Source of the DNA: Roseiarcus sp963748545
GTDB lineage: Bacteria; Pseudomonadota; Alphaproteobacteria; Rhizobiales; Beijerinckiaceae
Direction of reading: 5' to 3'
NCBI GenBank assembly: GCA_963748545.1
Contig: CAVVJO010000013.1
Coordinates: forward strand, 21,072 to 85,071
DNA length: 64,000 nt
The translations under genes were made by a program, and so were the position numbers. The notes under the pieces are model-generated. The model was given only the letters and a program-made list of their open reading frames with translations, did no database searches and was not told where the DNA came from. Of this stretch, positions 17,700 through 27,399 are shown in pieces (position 1 is the stretch's first letter; the number at the start of each line of letters is the position of its first letter).

Positions 17700-18826
17700 A
17701 CGGACGGAGGCCGTTTCAGACCGCAGCTCTGCGCTGCGGCGGAGTTCGCTGACCGCGCTGCGCCGCGCGGAGCGGGATCGCGGATCGGAGCGGTTGACAC
17801 ACCGGACGGCGCAGGCCTGCGCGTCGGCCTCCCATCAATGAGGGCCGCCATCACCGTCGCGGCCGCGTTGCGAGTCAGCGCATTGTTCAGGCGCACAATC
17901 GAGCGGATCCGTGGATACGTCTCTCCCCCCTGCAGATCCCTCGCGATCAGGACGCGCACGAGCACGTCGCTCGGCGCGCCCAGCGACGCCATGGCGACAG
18001 CGAGCGGTTCCCCCGAGGGATCGTCGACGATGCGCTCGGCGAGCGCCGCCTCGCATTCGAGCGACTTTGCCAGAACACTGACGAACTGTTCCGGGCGCCG
18101 AGCGATGGAGGCCTGCTCCAATTCGTCGAGGATCTCTGAGGCGATTGGCGTCGGCCGTCCCGGCGGCCGGCCAAGCTGGGCGCGCTGCACGGCCAGCAGG
18201 ATCTCGACCCGCTGAAACGGGTCGGCGACGAGAAACAATGCGGCGCTTTCGGGCGGTAGCGGACGTCGTTTCAGCAGCGTCTCGGCAAGCCGAAGGTCGC
18301 CATGGTCCGCCAGTGTCCGGGCGCGTTGCAGGAGATTCGCAAGTCTTGCCCCTTCCAGACGCACCCTCGGGTTGTCAGCGAGCTCGACAAGAACGTCGAT
18401 CTCGTCGCGCGCGATAAGGGCGCCTAAGACCCTCGCATCGAGATCCGGCCGCCGTGCGACCGCCATCGCTTGACGACGACCGCTTTCAATTGCGTCGATG
18501 AGATTCGCCGACCCAAACGAGGCTCCGCGCTCGAGAACGAAGTCACTGGCCTCCACGCTGGCGGTCGCGAGCTTGGCAAGCAGTGAAACAGGCGTTCGCG
18601 GGCAAGGGGCAAGCTTTTGCGCCGCCTCGAGCAGCGTTGACGGGTCCGCCTTGTCGAGTTGCCGGGAGACCGCGGCGGCGAATCGGTCAGCGGCCTCGGC
18701 GTCCGAAGCAGGCGCCGCGACGAAGTGGTCGCACGCCACGCGCAACCAGACGCGCCGATCATTCGGATTGGCGCTGTCGGCAAGCGACGCGACGAAGGGA
18801 AAGTCGGAGGGCGTGAGGTCGCGCAC
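17531..18826 (-). CDS. DUF2336 domain protein (3' end doubtful)
   Basis: The uninterrupted frame gives 431 residues from a GTG at 18826. The helical repeat-like DUF2336 body occupies about residues 1-345, for example PDLDARVLGALIARDEIDVLVELADN. The last ~95 residues are antisense to the DUF4337 gene and look non-native. A frame shift near 17750 would end the protein at 17716 with a basic tail, just clear of the neighbour. That is the more natural gene end, but I cannot prove it. Function unknown; family members occur widely in alphaproteobacteria. Confidence 0.72.
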   Translation of the reverse strand: MRDLTPSDFPFVASLADSANPNDRRVWLRVACDHFVAAPASDAEAADRFAAAVSRQLDKADPSTLLEAAQKLAPCPRTPVSLLAKLATASVEASDFVLERGASFGSANLIDAIESGRRQAMAVARRPDLDARVLGALIARDEIDVLVELADNPRVRLEGARLANLLQRARTLADHGDLRLAETLLKRRPLPPESAALFLVADPFQRVEILLAVQRAQLGRPPGRPTPIASEILDELEQASIARRPEQFVSVLAKSLECEAALAERIVDDPSGEPLAVAMASLGAPSDVLVRVLIARDLQGGETYPRIRSIVRLNNALTRNAAATVMAALIDGRPTRRPAPSGVSTAPIRDPAPRGAARSANSAAAQSCGLKRPPSVQPRMFRAVGAKNPRAIKIAPIAPSPMLNQSRTPISVIIAADASTIAICVSPLPSS

Positions 18827-18938
18827 GGGCAGGCCTTGAAAAACGCGGGCGTACCCTCGGGTTAGCGCAGCCGTGTTGAGGGAGTGTTAACCCTGGCCGG
18901 CCAAAGCGTGAGGCGTGCGCGAACAAAGCAGGAAAGTT

Positions 18939-19142
18939 ATGGAAGAAGTCATCGACTTCCAGCCTCGGCGAGCGACCCGATGCGAGCGACCTCGGGGCGG
19001 CGGGGCGCAAATTCTGTTCTTTACCGGCGTTCGCTACCAGCGGTGGGACGCCCATGCGACCGAATCGACGCTGAGACCGTCCACCCCGGTCGAGAAACAA
19101 GGAAGCCGTAAGCTCGGCGGCCGCCGTCGTCGCAGAGGCTGA
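18939..19142 (+). CDS. Small conserved-looking protein with AQILFFTGVRY motif
   Basis: 67 residues from the ATG at 18939, preceded by AGGAAAG. The core VIDFQPRR...AQILFFTGVRYQRW resembles a family of short Rhizobiales proteins with an ILFFTGVRYxR motif, as I remember it. The C-terminus is basic (KLGGRRRRRG). Function unknown. It lies 111 bases upstream of serC. Confidence 0.55.
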   Translation: MEEVIDFQPRRATRCERPRGGGAQILFFTGVRYQRWDAHATESTLRPSTPVEKQGSRKLGGRRRRRG

Positions 19143-19209
19143 GTTACGCGACCCACGCGAGATGGCCTTGCCAACCCGGGACCAACCGGCTATTTGCCGC
19201 CTTGGGACA

Positions 19210-19247
19210 CCTCTCCCCAACGAGAGGCGCCCATCTGAGAGGATGGC
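19210..19247 (+). ncRNA. Candidate serC leader RNA (two hairpins before serC)
   Basis: Two consecutive stems lie just upstream of the serC ATG at 19254. CCTCTC...GAGAGG (19210-19227) forms a 6-bp stem, and CCATC...GATGG (about 19231-19246) forms a second, whose 3' side overlaps the purine-rich GAGAGGAT segment that would be the ribosome-binding site. Alphaproteobacterial serC genes are known to carry a conserved leader structure (the serC RNA motif). I infer a match from position and shape, not from a consensus comparison. Confidence 0.4.
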
Positions 19248-19253
19248 ATTACA

Positions 19254-20426
19254 ATGACGATTGAGACGCCTGCCGTCAGGCCTGCGAACGCCTGCTTTTC
19301 TTCTGGCCCCTGTGCAAAACGTCCCGGCTGGACCCCCGAAGCCCTGAAGGACGCCGCCCTCGGCCGCTCCCATCGCGCAAAGATCGGCAAGGCGAAGCTC
19401 AAGCTCGCGATTGACCTGACCCGCGAAGTGCTTGGGGTTCCATCCGACTATCGCATCGGCATCACCCCCGGCTCCGACACCGGCGCAGTCGAGATGGCGC
19501 TCTGGACCTTGCTTGGGGCGAGGGGTGTCGACGTGCTGGCCTGGGAGAGCTTCGGCGACGGCTGGGTCACCGACATTGTCAAGCAGCTCAAGATCAAGGA
19601 CGTCCGCACCTTGAAGGCGGGCTATGGCGAACTGCCGAACCTCGCGGACGTTAACTTCGACAACGATGTCGTGTTCACCTGGAACGGCACGACCTCCGGC
19701 GTCCGCGTTCCCGATGGCGACTGGATTGCCGCCGACCGCAAGGGCCTGACGATCTGCGACGCCACCTCGGCCGCCTTCGCGCAAAACCTCGACTGGCCGA
19801 AGCTCGACGTCGTGACCTTCTCCTGGCAGAAGGCGCTGGGCGGCGAGGGCGCGCACGGCGTCATTATTTTGAGCCCGCGCGCAGCCGAGCGGCTAACCAC
19901 CTACACCCCCGCCTGGTCGCTCCCGAAGCTGTTCCGTCTCGCCAAGAACGGCAAGCTCACGGAAGGATTTTTCGAAGGCGAGACGATCAATACCCCCTCG
20001 ATGCTTTGCGTCGAGGACTACATTGACGCCTTACAATGGGCGAAGGGTCTCGGCGGCGCCAAGGCGCTCATCGCCCGCGCGGACGCAAACGCGGGGGCTA
20101 TCGCCGAGTGGGTTGGGCGGACGCCCTGGATCGATTTCCTGGCGACCGTCCCCGCGACCCGTTCCAACACCAGCGTCTGTCTGAAAGTCGTCGATCCGGT
20201 GGTCGCGGCGCTTGCGCCCGAGGCGCAGGCGGCGTTCGCCAAGTCGCTCGCCAGTTTCCTTGAGAAGGAGAAGGTCGCCTACGACATCGGCTCGTACCGC
20301 GACGCGCCGGCGGGCCTGCGGATCTGGTGCGGCGCGACAGTCGAGACCGTCGACGTCAAGGCGCTCACCGTCTGGCTCGACTACGCATTCGCACTCGAGA
20401 CGGCCAAGCTCGCCAAGGCTGCCTAA
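19254..20426 (+). CDS. serC: Phosphoserine aminotransferase
   Basis: 390 residues, of the longer PSAT type common in alphaproteobacteria. The N-terminus CFSSGPCAKRPGW, the PLP-lysine region TFSWQKALGGEGAHG and the Arg-containing C-terminal segment GLRIWCGATVE are seen. It makes 3-phosphoserine from 3-phosphohydroxypyruvate and glutamate, the second step of serine synthesis. serA follows 92 bases downstream, and a structured leader precedes it. Confidence 0.94.
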   Translation: MTIETPAVRPANACFSSGPCAKRPGWTPEALKDAALGRSHRAKIGKAKLKLAIDLTREVLGVPSDYRIGITPGSDTGAVEMALWTLLGARGVDVLAWESFGDGWVTDIVKQLKIKDVRTLKAGYGELPNLADVNFDNDVVFTWNGTTSGVRVPDGDWIAADRKGLTICDATSAAFAQNLDWPKLDVVTFSWQKALGGEGAHGVIILSPRAAERLTTYTPAWSLPKLFRLAKNGKLTEGFFEGETINTPSMLCVEDYIDALQWAKGLGGAKALIARADANAGAIAEWVGRTPWIDFLATVPATRSNTSVCLKVVDPVVAALAPEAQAAFAKSLASFLEKEKVAYDIGSYRDAPAGLRIWCGATVETVDVKALTVWLDYAFALETAKLAKAA

Positions 20427-20518
20427 TCCGTGGGCCCGCCGAGCGGGCAGCGCGGCGGGCGCGATCTTCCGACATTCGACTGCGGCCTCTCGGCCGCTTC
20501 CTTCGAGGTTTTTTTGCC

Positions 20519-22099
<1,581 letters not shown>

Positions 22100-22122
22100 T
22101 GGCGGGTCGGAAAGGAGGGGCG

Positions 22123-22341
22123 ATGGTCAGTGACGACCAGGGGTCAGACGACGCCGCAGGGGCCAGCGGGCGTCCGGACTCGCGGTTGCTCGAGCTGCTC
22201 GTCTGCCCGCTTACCCGAGATACGCTGACCTATGATCCAGCCCGTCAGGAATTGATCTCGCGCGCGGCGAAGCTCGCCTATCCGATCCGCGGCGGCGTTC
22301 CGATCATGCTCCCGGACGAGGCGCGCAGGCTGGATGACTGA
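22123..22341 (+). CDS. Trm112 family protein
   Basis: 72 residues from the ATG at 22123, which has the strong site GGAAAGGAGGGG. The body LLELLVCPLTRDTLTYDPA...LISRAAKLAYPIRGGVPIMLPDEAR is the Trm112/YcaR pattern, with only one Cys of the usual metal-binding pairs. In eukaryotes Trm112 activates methyltransferases; the bacterial role is unclear. An upstream in-frame ATG at 22096 overlaps the serA stop. Confidence 0.85.
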   Translation: MVSDDQGSDDAAGASGRPDSRLLELLVCPLTRDTLTYDPARQELISRAAKLAYPIRGGVPIMLPDEARRLDD

Positions 22342-22369
22342 CCGGCCGAGGGGCCTTTGCCCGCTGTCG

Positions 22370-23620
22370 TCACGCCGCCCGCCGGACCTCGATCGTCAGA
22401 TGGGACAAGGCGGGGAAGCGGGCGAGCTTTCGGCGGTAGTCGGCTTCCGAGCGCGTGGAAGGGGTCGCCACCGAGACGATCGCGCCGAGGTGGCCGGGGC
22501 CAAGTCGCCAGAGGTGCAGGTCAGAGATCGTGTCGCCGTCCGCTTCGATGGCGGTGCGGAGCTTTTCCGCCATGCGGGGGTCTGGGTTCATGTCGAGAAG
22601 CACCGCGCCGGTGTCGCGGATGAGGGCCGCCGACCAGCTCGCGATCACCAGCGCGCCGAGGATGCCGACGAGCGGGTCCATCCAGAGCCATCCGAACACG
22701 CGCGCCAGGAGAAGTCCGACGATCACGGCGACCGACACGGTCGCGTCAGCGAGCACGTGAACGATCGCCGCGCGCATGTTGTTGTCGCGCGCGGTCGCGC
22801 CATGGGCGTGTGCGTCTTCCTCGAACGCGACGGTCGTCGCAAGGCCCTCGACCGTTACACGGGCCGCAAACGCGTGCGGTTCGGGCACCGCCTCGATCAA
22901 CTCGAGAAAGCCGCCCCGGTCGGCGAAGGCGAAAACCTGCCGCGTTCCGTCCGGTCGCACCGTCTCCACGGAAACGCCGCCGGCCGCTAAAGGAGAGCCG
23001 GATGCGCGGCTTAGGCGGAAGCGCGGCGGGACGCCGTCCTCGAAGACGTCGAGCGCGGCTACCCCCGCCGATGTCGCGATCCGCTTCGACTGATCGCGAG
23101 CGCGGTCGTGGCCATGTCCGTGGCCATGTCCGTGGTCATGTCCGTGCCCGTGATGATGGCCGGCGCTGAGCAGCCAGGCGCTGGCGACATTGACCGCAAG
23201 GCCGAGCACTGCGATCGGGATCGCTTCGCGAAAGTGGATTGGCACGGGCGCAAAGAGGCGCGACACCGCCTCATAGCCGATGAGCAGCGCGATCATCGCC
23301 AGGATGATGGCGCTGGTGAATCCCGCGAGATCGCCAAGCTTGCCGGTGCCGAACGTGAAGCGCGGGTCGTGCGCGTAGCGGCGCGCGAACGAGTAGGCAA
23401 GCGCGGCAAGCAGAAGCGCGCCGGCGTGGGTGCTCATGTGCAGCCCGTCGGCGATCAGCGCGATCGACCCGAACAGCCAGCCGCCGACGATCTCGATCCC
23501 CATCATCGCGGCGCAGAGCCAGATGACGGCCCAAGTTCTGCGCTCGCTGGCCTCGTGTCCTTCGCCGAGGAAGACATGGCTGTGGAAGCCGGCATAGCCA
23601 ATGGTTTCAGTGTCGCTCAT
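22370..23620 (-). CDS. dmeF: CDF cobalt/nickel efflux transporter DmeF
   Basis: 416 residues of the cation diffusion facilitator family. The N-terminus HSHVFLGEGHEASERRTWAV is DmeF-like. There are six membrane segments; the metal site in TM2 is HM.. in IALIADGLHMSTHAGALL, and the second is HVLADATVS in TM5. Between TM4 and TM5 is a His-rich loop HHHGHGHDHGHGHGHGH, a metal-chaperoning feature. A ~100-residue insert follows the loop. It exports Co(II)/Ni(II) using the proton gradient. dmeR lies just upstream, 10 bases away. Confidence 0.9.
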   Translation of the reverse strand: MSDTETIGYAGFHSHVFLGEGHEASERRTWAVIWLCAAMMGIEIVGGWLFGSIALIADGLHMSTHAGALLLAALAYSFARRYAHDPRFTFGTGKLGDLAGFTSAIILAMIALLIGYEAVSRLFAPVPIHFREAIPIAVLGLAVNVASAWLLSAGHHHGHGHDHGHGHGHGHDRARDQSKRIATSAGVAALDVFEDGVPPRFRLSRASGSPLAAGGVSVETVRPDGTRQVFAFADRGGFLELIEAVPEPHAFAARVTVEGLATTVAFEEDAHAHGATARDNNMRAAIVHVLADATVSVAVIVGLLLARVFGWLWMDPLVGILGALVIASWSAALIRDTGAVLLDMNPDPRMAEKLRTAIEADGDTISDLHLWRLGPGHLGAIVSVATPSTRSEADYRRKLARFPALSHLTIEVRRAA

Positions 23621-23630
23621 GAGCGGGATC

Positions 23631-23909
23631 TCAACGCAGATAGGTCCGAACGACGTCGATGAGCTGATTGGCAGCCTCGGAATTCAGCGCTCCCGGATGG
23701 CGCTCGGCGTCGACGAGATGGGTCCGTACATGGTCCTCGACCACCTCGGCCATCAGACCGCTGGTTGCGCCGCGCACGGCCGCGATCAGATGCATCACCG
23801 TCTCGCACGCGGCATCCTCGTCGAGCGCACGCTCGACCGCCTCGATCTGGCCGCGGATGCGGCGCACGCGGGCGAGGAGTTTCTGCTTGTCTCGGACGGT
23901 GTGAGTCAT
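23631..23909 (-). CDS. dmeR: CsoR/RcnR-family metal-sensing repressor DmeR
   Basis: 92 residues from the ATG at 23909. It is the all-helical metal-sensing repressor family: KLLARVRRIRGQIEAVERAL, then the CETVMHLIAAVRGAT metal-site segment with Cys, and MAEVVEDHVRTHLV with the conserved His. In rhizobia DmeR represses dmeRF until Co or Ni binds. A longer frame starting at 23972 would include the promoter region. The C-rich sequence upstream fits its operator type. Confidence 0.88.
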   Translation of the reverse strand: MTHTVRDKQKLLARVRRIRGQIEAVERALDEDAACETVMHLIAAVRGATSGLMAEVVEDHVRTHLVDAERHPGALNSEAANQLIDVVRTYLR

Positions 23910-23917
23910 CCCCAATC

Positions 23918-23941
23918 GTAGTATACCCCCGTACCCTATTT
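23918..23941 (-). promoter_or_regulatory. Candidate DmeR operator/promoter
   Basis: Just upstream of dmeR lies AGTATACCCCCGTACCC (plus strand). RcnR/CsoR-type repressors bind AT-flanked G/C tracts of this kind (GTAT-C5/6). Position and pattern support it; the exact boundaries are inferred. Confidence 0.5.
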
Positions 23942-24054
23942 CAAGCACCTTTCCCCACTTGCATAGGTTCATTTAAGCGGCGATCTTGAGCGTGGCCGCC
24001 AGGCAGTTCGGGGGCTTGCCCTGCAGCGCGACGGCTCGAACGGGAGGATCGTTC

Positions 24055-24597
24055 ATGCGTGGACTTGCGGCTTTGAGCGTTGCATGCGTCGTCGGCTTTC
24101 CGGGCGCGGCGACCGCGCTGACTTTGACCAGTCCCGACATCAAGCCCGGCGGCAAGATCGCCGACGAGCAGGCGTTCAACGGTTGGGATTGCACCGGAGG
24201 GAACGTATCTCCTGCGCTCGCCTGGTCCGGGGCCCCCAAGGGCACAAAGAGTTTCGCAATCAGCGTCTACGATCCCGACGCGCCGACCGGCTCCGGATTC
24301 TGGCATTGGTGGGTGGCGAACCTGCCCCTCGATACGATCGGCCTGCCCAAGGGCGCGGGCGGCGGCGCGGGCCTGCCGGCCGGCGCTGTGCAGGCGCACA
24401 ACGACTTCAGCGCCGTCGGCTACGGCGGTCCGTGCCCGCCAAAGGGTGCGCTGCACCACTATCAGATTACCGTCTACGCGCTCGACACCGACAAACTCGA
24501 CCTCGACGCGAGCGCCTCGCCGGCCGTATTCGGCTTCAATGTTCACGCCCACACGCTGGCGAAGGCGACCCTCACCGGCCTTTACGGACGGCGCTGA
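24055..24597 (+). CDS. YbhB/YbcL family (PEBP-like) exported protein
   Basis: 180 residues from the ATG at 24055, preceded by GGGAGGATC. A signal peptide (about 1-22, ending AATALT) is followed by the Raf-kinase-inhibitor-like fold: SPALAWSGAPKGTKSFAISVYDPDAP, FWHWWVANLP and GYGGPCPPKGALHHYQITVYALD. The PEBP anion-binding residues DPDAP and the GPCPPKG..HHY motif are intact. Probably periplasmic; physiological ligand unknown. Confidence 0.88.
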   Translation: MRGLAALSVACVVGFPGAATALTLTSPDIKPGGKIADEQAFNGWDCTGGNVSPALAWSGAPKGTKSFAISVYDPDAPTGSGFWHWWVANLPLDTIGLPKGAGGGAGLPAGAVQAHNDFSAVGYGGPCPPKGALHHYQITVYALDTDKLDLDASASPAVFGFNVHAHTLAKATLTGLYGRR

Positions 24598-24639
24598 CGG
24601 GACGCCGGGCCCGAGCGCGCCCGCGGAACCGGTCGACGA

Positions 24640-25653
24640 TCACCGTAATGCCGCCAACGCGGGGCTTGAGCGATCGCGCGCCTGCCACAGTGCTTTCGCG
24701 CGCACAGCCGCCTCGGCGACGTTCGTGGCCGCGCCGAGCGCGCGCAATGCGATCGCCAGCGTGCCGACGACCGCGGCCTCGCCGTATTCATCCTCGATCG
24801 CGCCGCGCCAGAGAGCGGCGAGGCGCGAAAGATCCATCGCCGGGTCCGGCGTCTGTCGGGGATCGTCGATCATTGGCGGCCAGCGCTCGTCGACGGATTC
24901 GCCATCCATCGCCATCATCACATCGCAGGGCTTGTTCGGCCGCCGCTCGATCTCGCCGCCGTCTCCGCGGAAGACGGCAAGTCGCGGCTGCCCGAGCAGC
25001 AGGCCCGCGTCGCGATGGATCGCGACGTAACCGGGATGAAACACCCCCTGCAGAAGGCACGGCGCGCCAAACGGATTGAGCATGCGGGCGAAGGTATGTA
25101 CGGGCGAGCGCAGACCGAGGATCGGGCGCAATTCGAGCATCTCCGCGACTTTGGGGCTGAGCGCGTCGATCGGCAGATAGGCGAAGTTGCGCGTGGCCAG
25201 CGCGCTGGCGGCTTCGCGGAGACTGGCGGAGATGGGCGCGCCGAGCGTCCTCAGCGCGGCTCCGGTATAGATCCGCCCTTCGGAATGGGCCTCCGCGCCG
25301 TGCATGAAGACGCGCCAGCCGTTCCGCGCCAGCAGGAGCGCCGCGAGAATGAACCACGGCAATTGCCGGCCCTTGCCCGCGTAGGACGACCAATCGACGT
25401 CGACCGGCGGCGCGTCGGCGGGCGACGGCGCCGCGGCCCTTGCGGCGCGCACGAAGCCCGCGATCTCCCCGGGACTCTCCTCCTTCACGCGCAAGAGCAT
25501 GAGGAAAGCGCCGAGCTGTTCGGGCAGAACTTCATCGGCGAGGATCATGCCCATCGCCTGCTCGGCTTCTTCGATCGTCAGCGAGCGGGTCAGCGACTTG
25601 CCGCGCCCGAGGATGGCGATGAATTTGGCGAACGGATGCGGCTCGCGCCTCAA
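24640..25653 (-). CDS. Anthranilate phosphoribosyltransferase-like protein (TrpD2/YbiB family)
   Basis: 337 residues with the TrpD fold: an N-terminal helical domain, LTIEEAEQAMGMILADEVLPEQLGAFLMLLRVKEES, then a C-terminal catalytic-like domain. The phosphoribosyl-binding glycine loop of true TrpD is not obvious, as in TrpD2/YbiB, a family known to bind nucleic acid and not to make tryptophan. It overlaps the rpe stop by ATGA, so the two are co-translated. The enzymatic role is unproved. Confidence 0.8.
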   Translation of the reverse strand: MRREPHPFAKFIAILGRGKSLTRSLTIEEAEQAMGMILADEVLPEQLGAFLMLLRVKEESPGEIAGFVRAARAAAPSPADAPPVDVDWSSYAGKGRQLPWFILAALLLARNGWRVFMHGAEAHSEGRIYTGAALRTLGAPISASLREAASALATRNFAYLPIDALSPKVAEMLELRPILGLRSPVHTFARMLNPFGAPCLLQGVFHPGYVAIHRDAGLLLGQPRLAVFRGDGGEIERRPNKPCDVMMAMDGESVDERWPPMIDDPRQTPDPAMDLSRLAALWRGAIEDEYGEAAVVGTLAIALRALGAATNVAEAAVRAKALWQARDRSSPALAALR

Positions 25654-26339
25654 GCAGCCCGGCCCGGGGTGGCGAGGCTCGCCCTGATGGCCTCGATGTT
25701 GGCGGCGTAGGCCGGAGCGCCGCCCTTGAACACCGCCGAGCCCGCGACGAGCGCGTCGGCGCCGGCGCTGACAACGATCGGCGCCGTGTCCGGCGCGATG
25801 CCGCCGTCGACCTCGATGCGGATGTCGCGGCCGCCGATCATCGCCTTCACCCGGCGGATCTTTTCGACCGTCGCGGGGATGAACTTCTGGCCGCCGAAGC
25901 CGGGGTTGACCGTCATCACCAGAACGAGATCGAGGCGGTCGAGCACATATTCGATCACGCTTTCGGGCGTCGCCGGGTTGAGCGCGACCCCCGCCTTCCT
26001 GCCGAGTTCGCGGATTGCGTGCAGCGAGCGGTCAAGGTGTTTCGTCGCCTCGGCGTGAATGGTGATGTGGTCGGCGCCCGCCTTGGCGAAGGCCTCGAGG
26101 TAGGGATCGCAAGGCTCGATCATCAGGTGACAGTCGAAAGGCTTCGGCGAGTGGGGCCTGAGCGCCGCGATCACCGGCGGTCCGAACGTTATGTTGGGGA
26201 CGAAATGTCCATCCATCACGTCAAGATGAATCCAGTCGGCGCCGGCCGCGTCCACCTCGCGCACAGCCTCGCCGAGGCGGGAGAAGTCGGCGGACAGGAT
26301 GGAGGGGGCGATGACGGCTGCTCGGCTGGAGGCGCTCAT
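25650..26339 (-). CDS. rpe: Ribulose-phosphate 3-epimerase
   Basis: 229 residues from the ATG at 26339, preceded by AAGGAAC. The TIM-barrel signatures are SILSADFSRLG, WIHLDVMDGHFVPNITFGPP, the MTVNPGFGGQKFI phosphate loop and IEVDGGI. It interconverts ribulose-5-P and xylulose-5-P. It would also connect xylulose-5-P from the sugar island further right to the pentose-phosphate pathway. Confidence 0.95.
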   Translation of the reverse strand: MSASSRAAVIAPSILSADFSRLGEAVREVDAAGADWIHLDVMDGHFVPNITFGPPVIAALRPHSPKPFDCHLMIEPCDPYLEAFAKAGADHITIHAEATKHLDRSLHAIRELGRKAGVALNPATPESVIEYVLDRLDLVLVMTVNPGFGGQKFIPATVEKIRRVKAMIGGRDIRIEVDGGIAPDTAPIVVSAGADALVAGSAVFKGGAPAYAANIEAIRASLATPGRAA

Positions 26340-26488
26340 GACGGGTTCCTTGTGACGCGGCGCGATTGTCACGGACATCGACGGGGGTTTCAAGCCGGCG
26401 CGCCCGCGGCATGACATCGCTGCTCGCGCGCCTCTCCGGCCCACACGAGACGCGCCGCTCCCATTCGACGGAATCGACCTGCTTTGCC

Positions 26489-27262
26489 CTACCTGTTCTT
26501 GAACGCCGCGGGGCGCTTTTCGACGAACGCCTTCATGCCCTCCTTCTGGTCCTCGGTGGCGAACAGGGAATGGAAGATGCGGCGTTCGAAACGGATGCCC
26601 TCGGACAGCGTCGTCTCGTAGGCGCGATTCACGCTCTCCTTGGCCGCGTAGACCGCCGAGGCCGAGAGCGCAGCGATGGCCGCGGCGACTTTCAGCGCCT
26701 CTTCGACCAGCGAAGCCGCCGGCACGATGCGCGAGACGAGGCCCGAACGCTCCGCTTCGGACGCGTCCATCATGCGGCCGGTCAGGCACATTTCCATGGC
26801 CTTCGACTTGCCGACGAAGCGGGTAAGTCGCTGCGTCCCGCCCGCGCCGGGGATGACGCCGAGCTTGATCTCGGGCTGGCCGAATTTGGCGGTGTCGGCC
26901 GCCAGGATGAAGTCGCACATCATGGCGAGCTCGCAGCCGCCGCCGAGCGCGAATCCGGCGACCGCCGCGATGATCGGCTTTCGGCTTTTGGCGACGTTCT
27001 CCCAGCGTGAAATGAAGTCGCCAATGAAAACCTCGGCGAACGTCTTGTCCTGCATCTCCTTGATGTCGGCGCCGGCGGCGAAGGCCTTTTCCGAGCCAGT
27101 CAGCACGATCGCGCCGATGTTGGCGTCCGCCTCGAAAGTCTCCAGGGCCTTGTTGAGGTCCTCGATCAGCGGCGAAGACAGCGCGTTCAGGGCGTGGGGC
27201 CGGTTCAGCCTGATGAGGCCGACCTTGTCGTGGGTTTCGACAAGGATATTCTCGTAGGTCAT
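26489..27262 (-). CDS. Enoyl-CoA hydratase (crotonase family)
   Basis: 257 residues. The oxyanion-hole segments are AFAAGADIKEM and AGFALGGGCELAMMCD, with the catalytic Glu pair in GGGCEL and KLGVIPGAGGTQRL. This is the classical short-chain (S)-specific enoyl-CoA hydratase of fatty-acid and branched-chain degradation. It lies between lpd and rpe on the minus strand, without an evident partner dehydrogenase nearby. Confidence 0.92.
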   Translation of the reverse strand: MTYENILVETHDKVGLIRLNRPHALNALSSPLIEDLNKALETFEADANIGAIVLTGSEKAFAAGADIKEMQDKTFAEVFIGDFISRWENVAKSRKPIIAAVAGFALGGGCELAMMCDFILAADTAKFGQPEIKLGVIPGAGGTQRLTRFVGKSKAMEMCLTGRMMDASEAERSGLVSRIVPAASLVEEALKVAAAIAALSASAVYAAKESVNRAYETTLSEGIRFERRIFHSLFATEDQKEGMKAFVEKRPAAFKNR

Positions 27263-27282
27263 GAGCGCGTCCTTCCATCAGG

Positions 27283-27366
27283 CGTCATTGCGAGCGCTGC
27301 GGAGCCATTCCGCCGACATGGGCGCCCGGTTCCCGGATCGTCCAGTCTTCGCTCCTCGCGATGACG
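27283..27366. repeat. Palindromic intergenic repeat (CGTCATTGCGAG type)
   Basis: The ends CGTCATTGCGAG (27283-27294) and CTCGCGATGACG (27355-27366) are near-inverted copies, bounding an ~84-base element in the gap between lpd and the hydratase gene. CGTCATTGCGAGCGxxGCG elements are well-known dispersed repeats of alphaproteobacteria. Only one copy is present here. Confidence 0.6.
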
Positions 27367-27399
27367 GATACTCAATGCGGTGCCTCATGGAAAGGCGCC

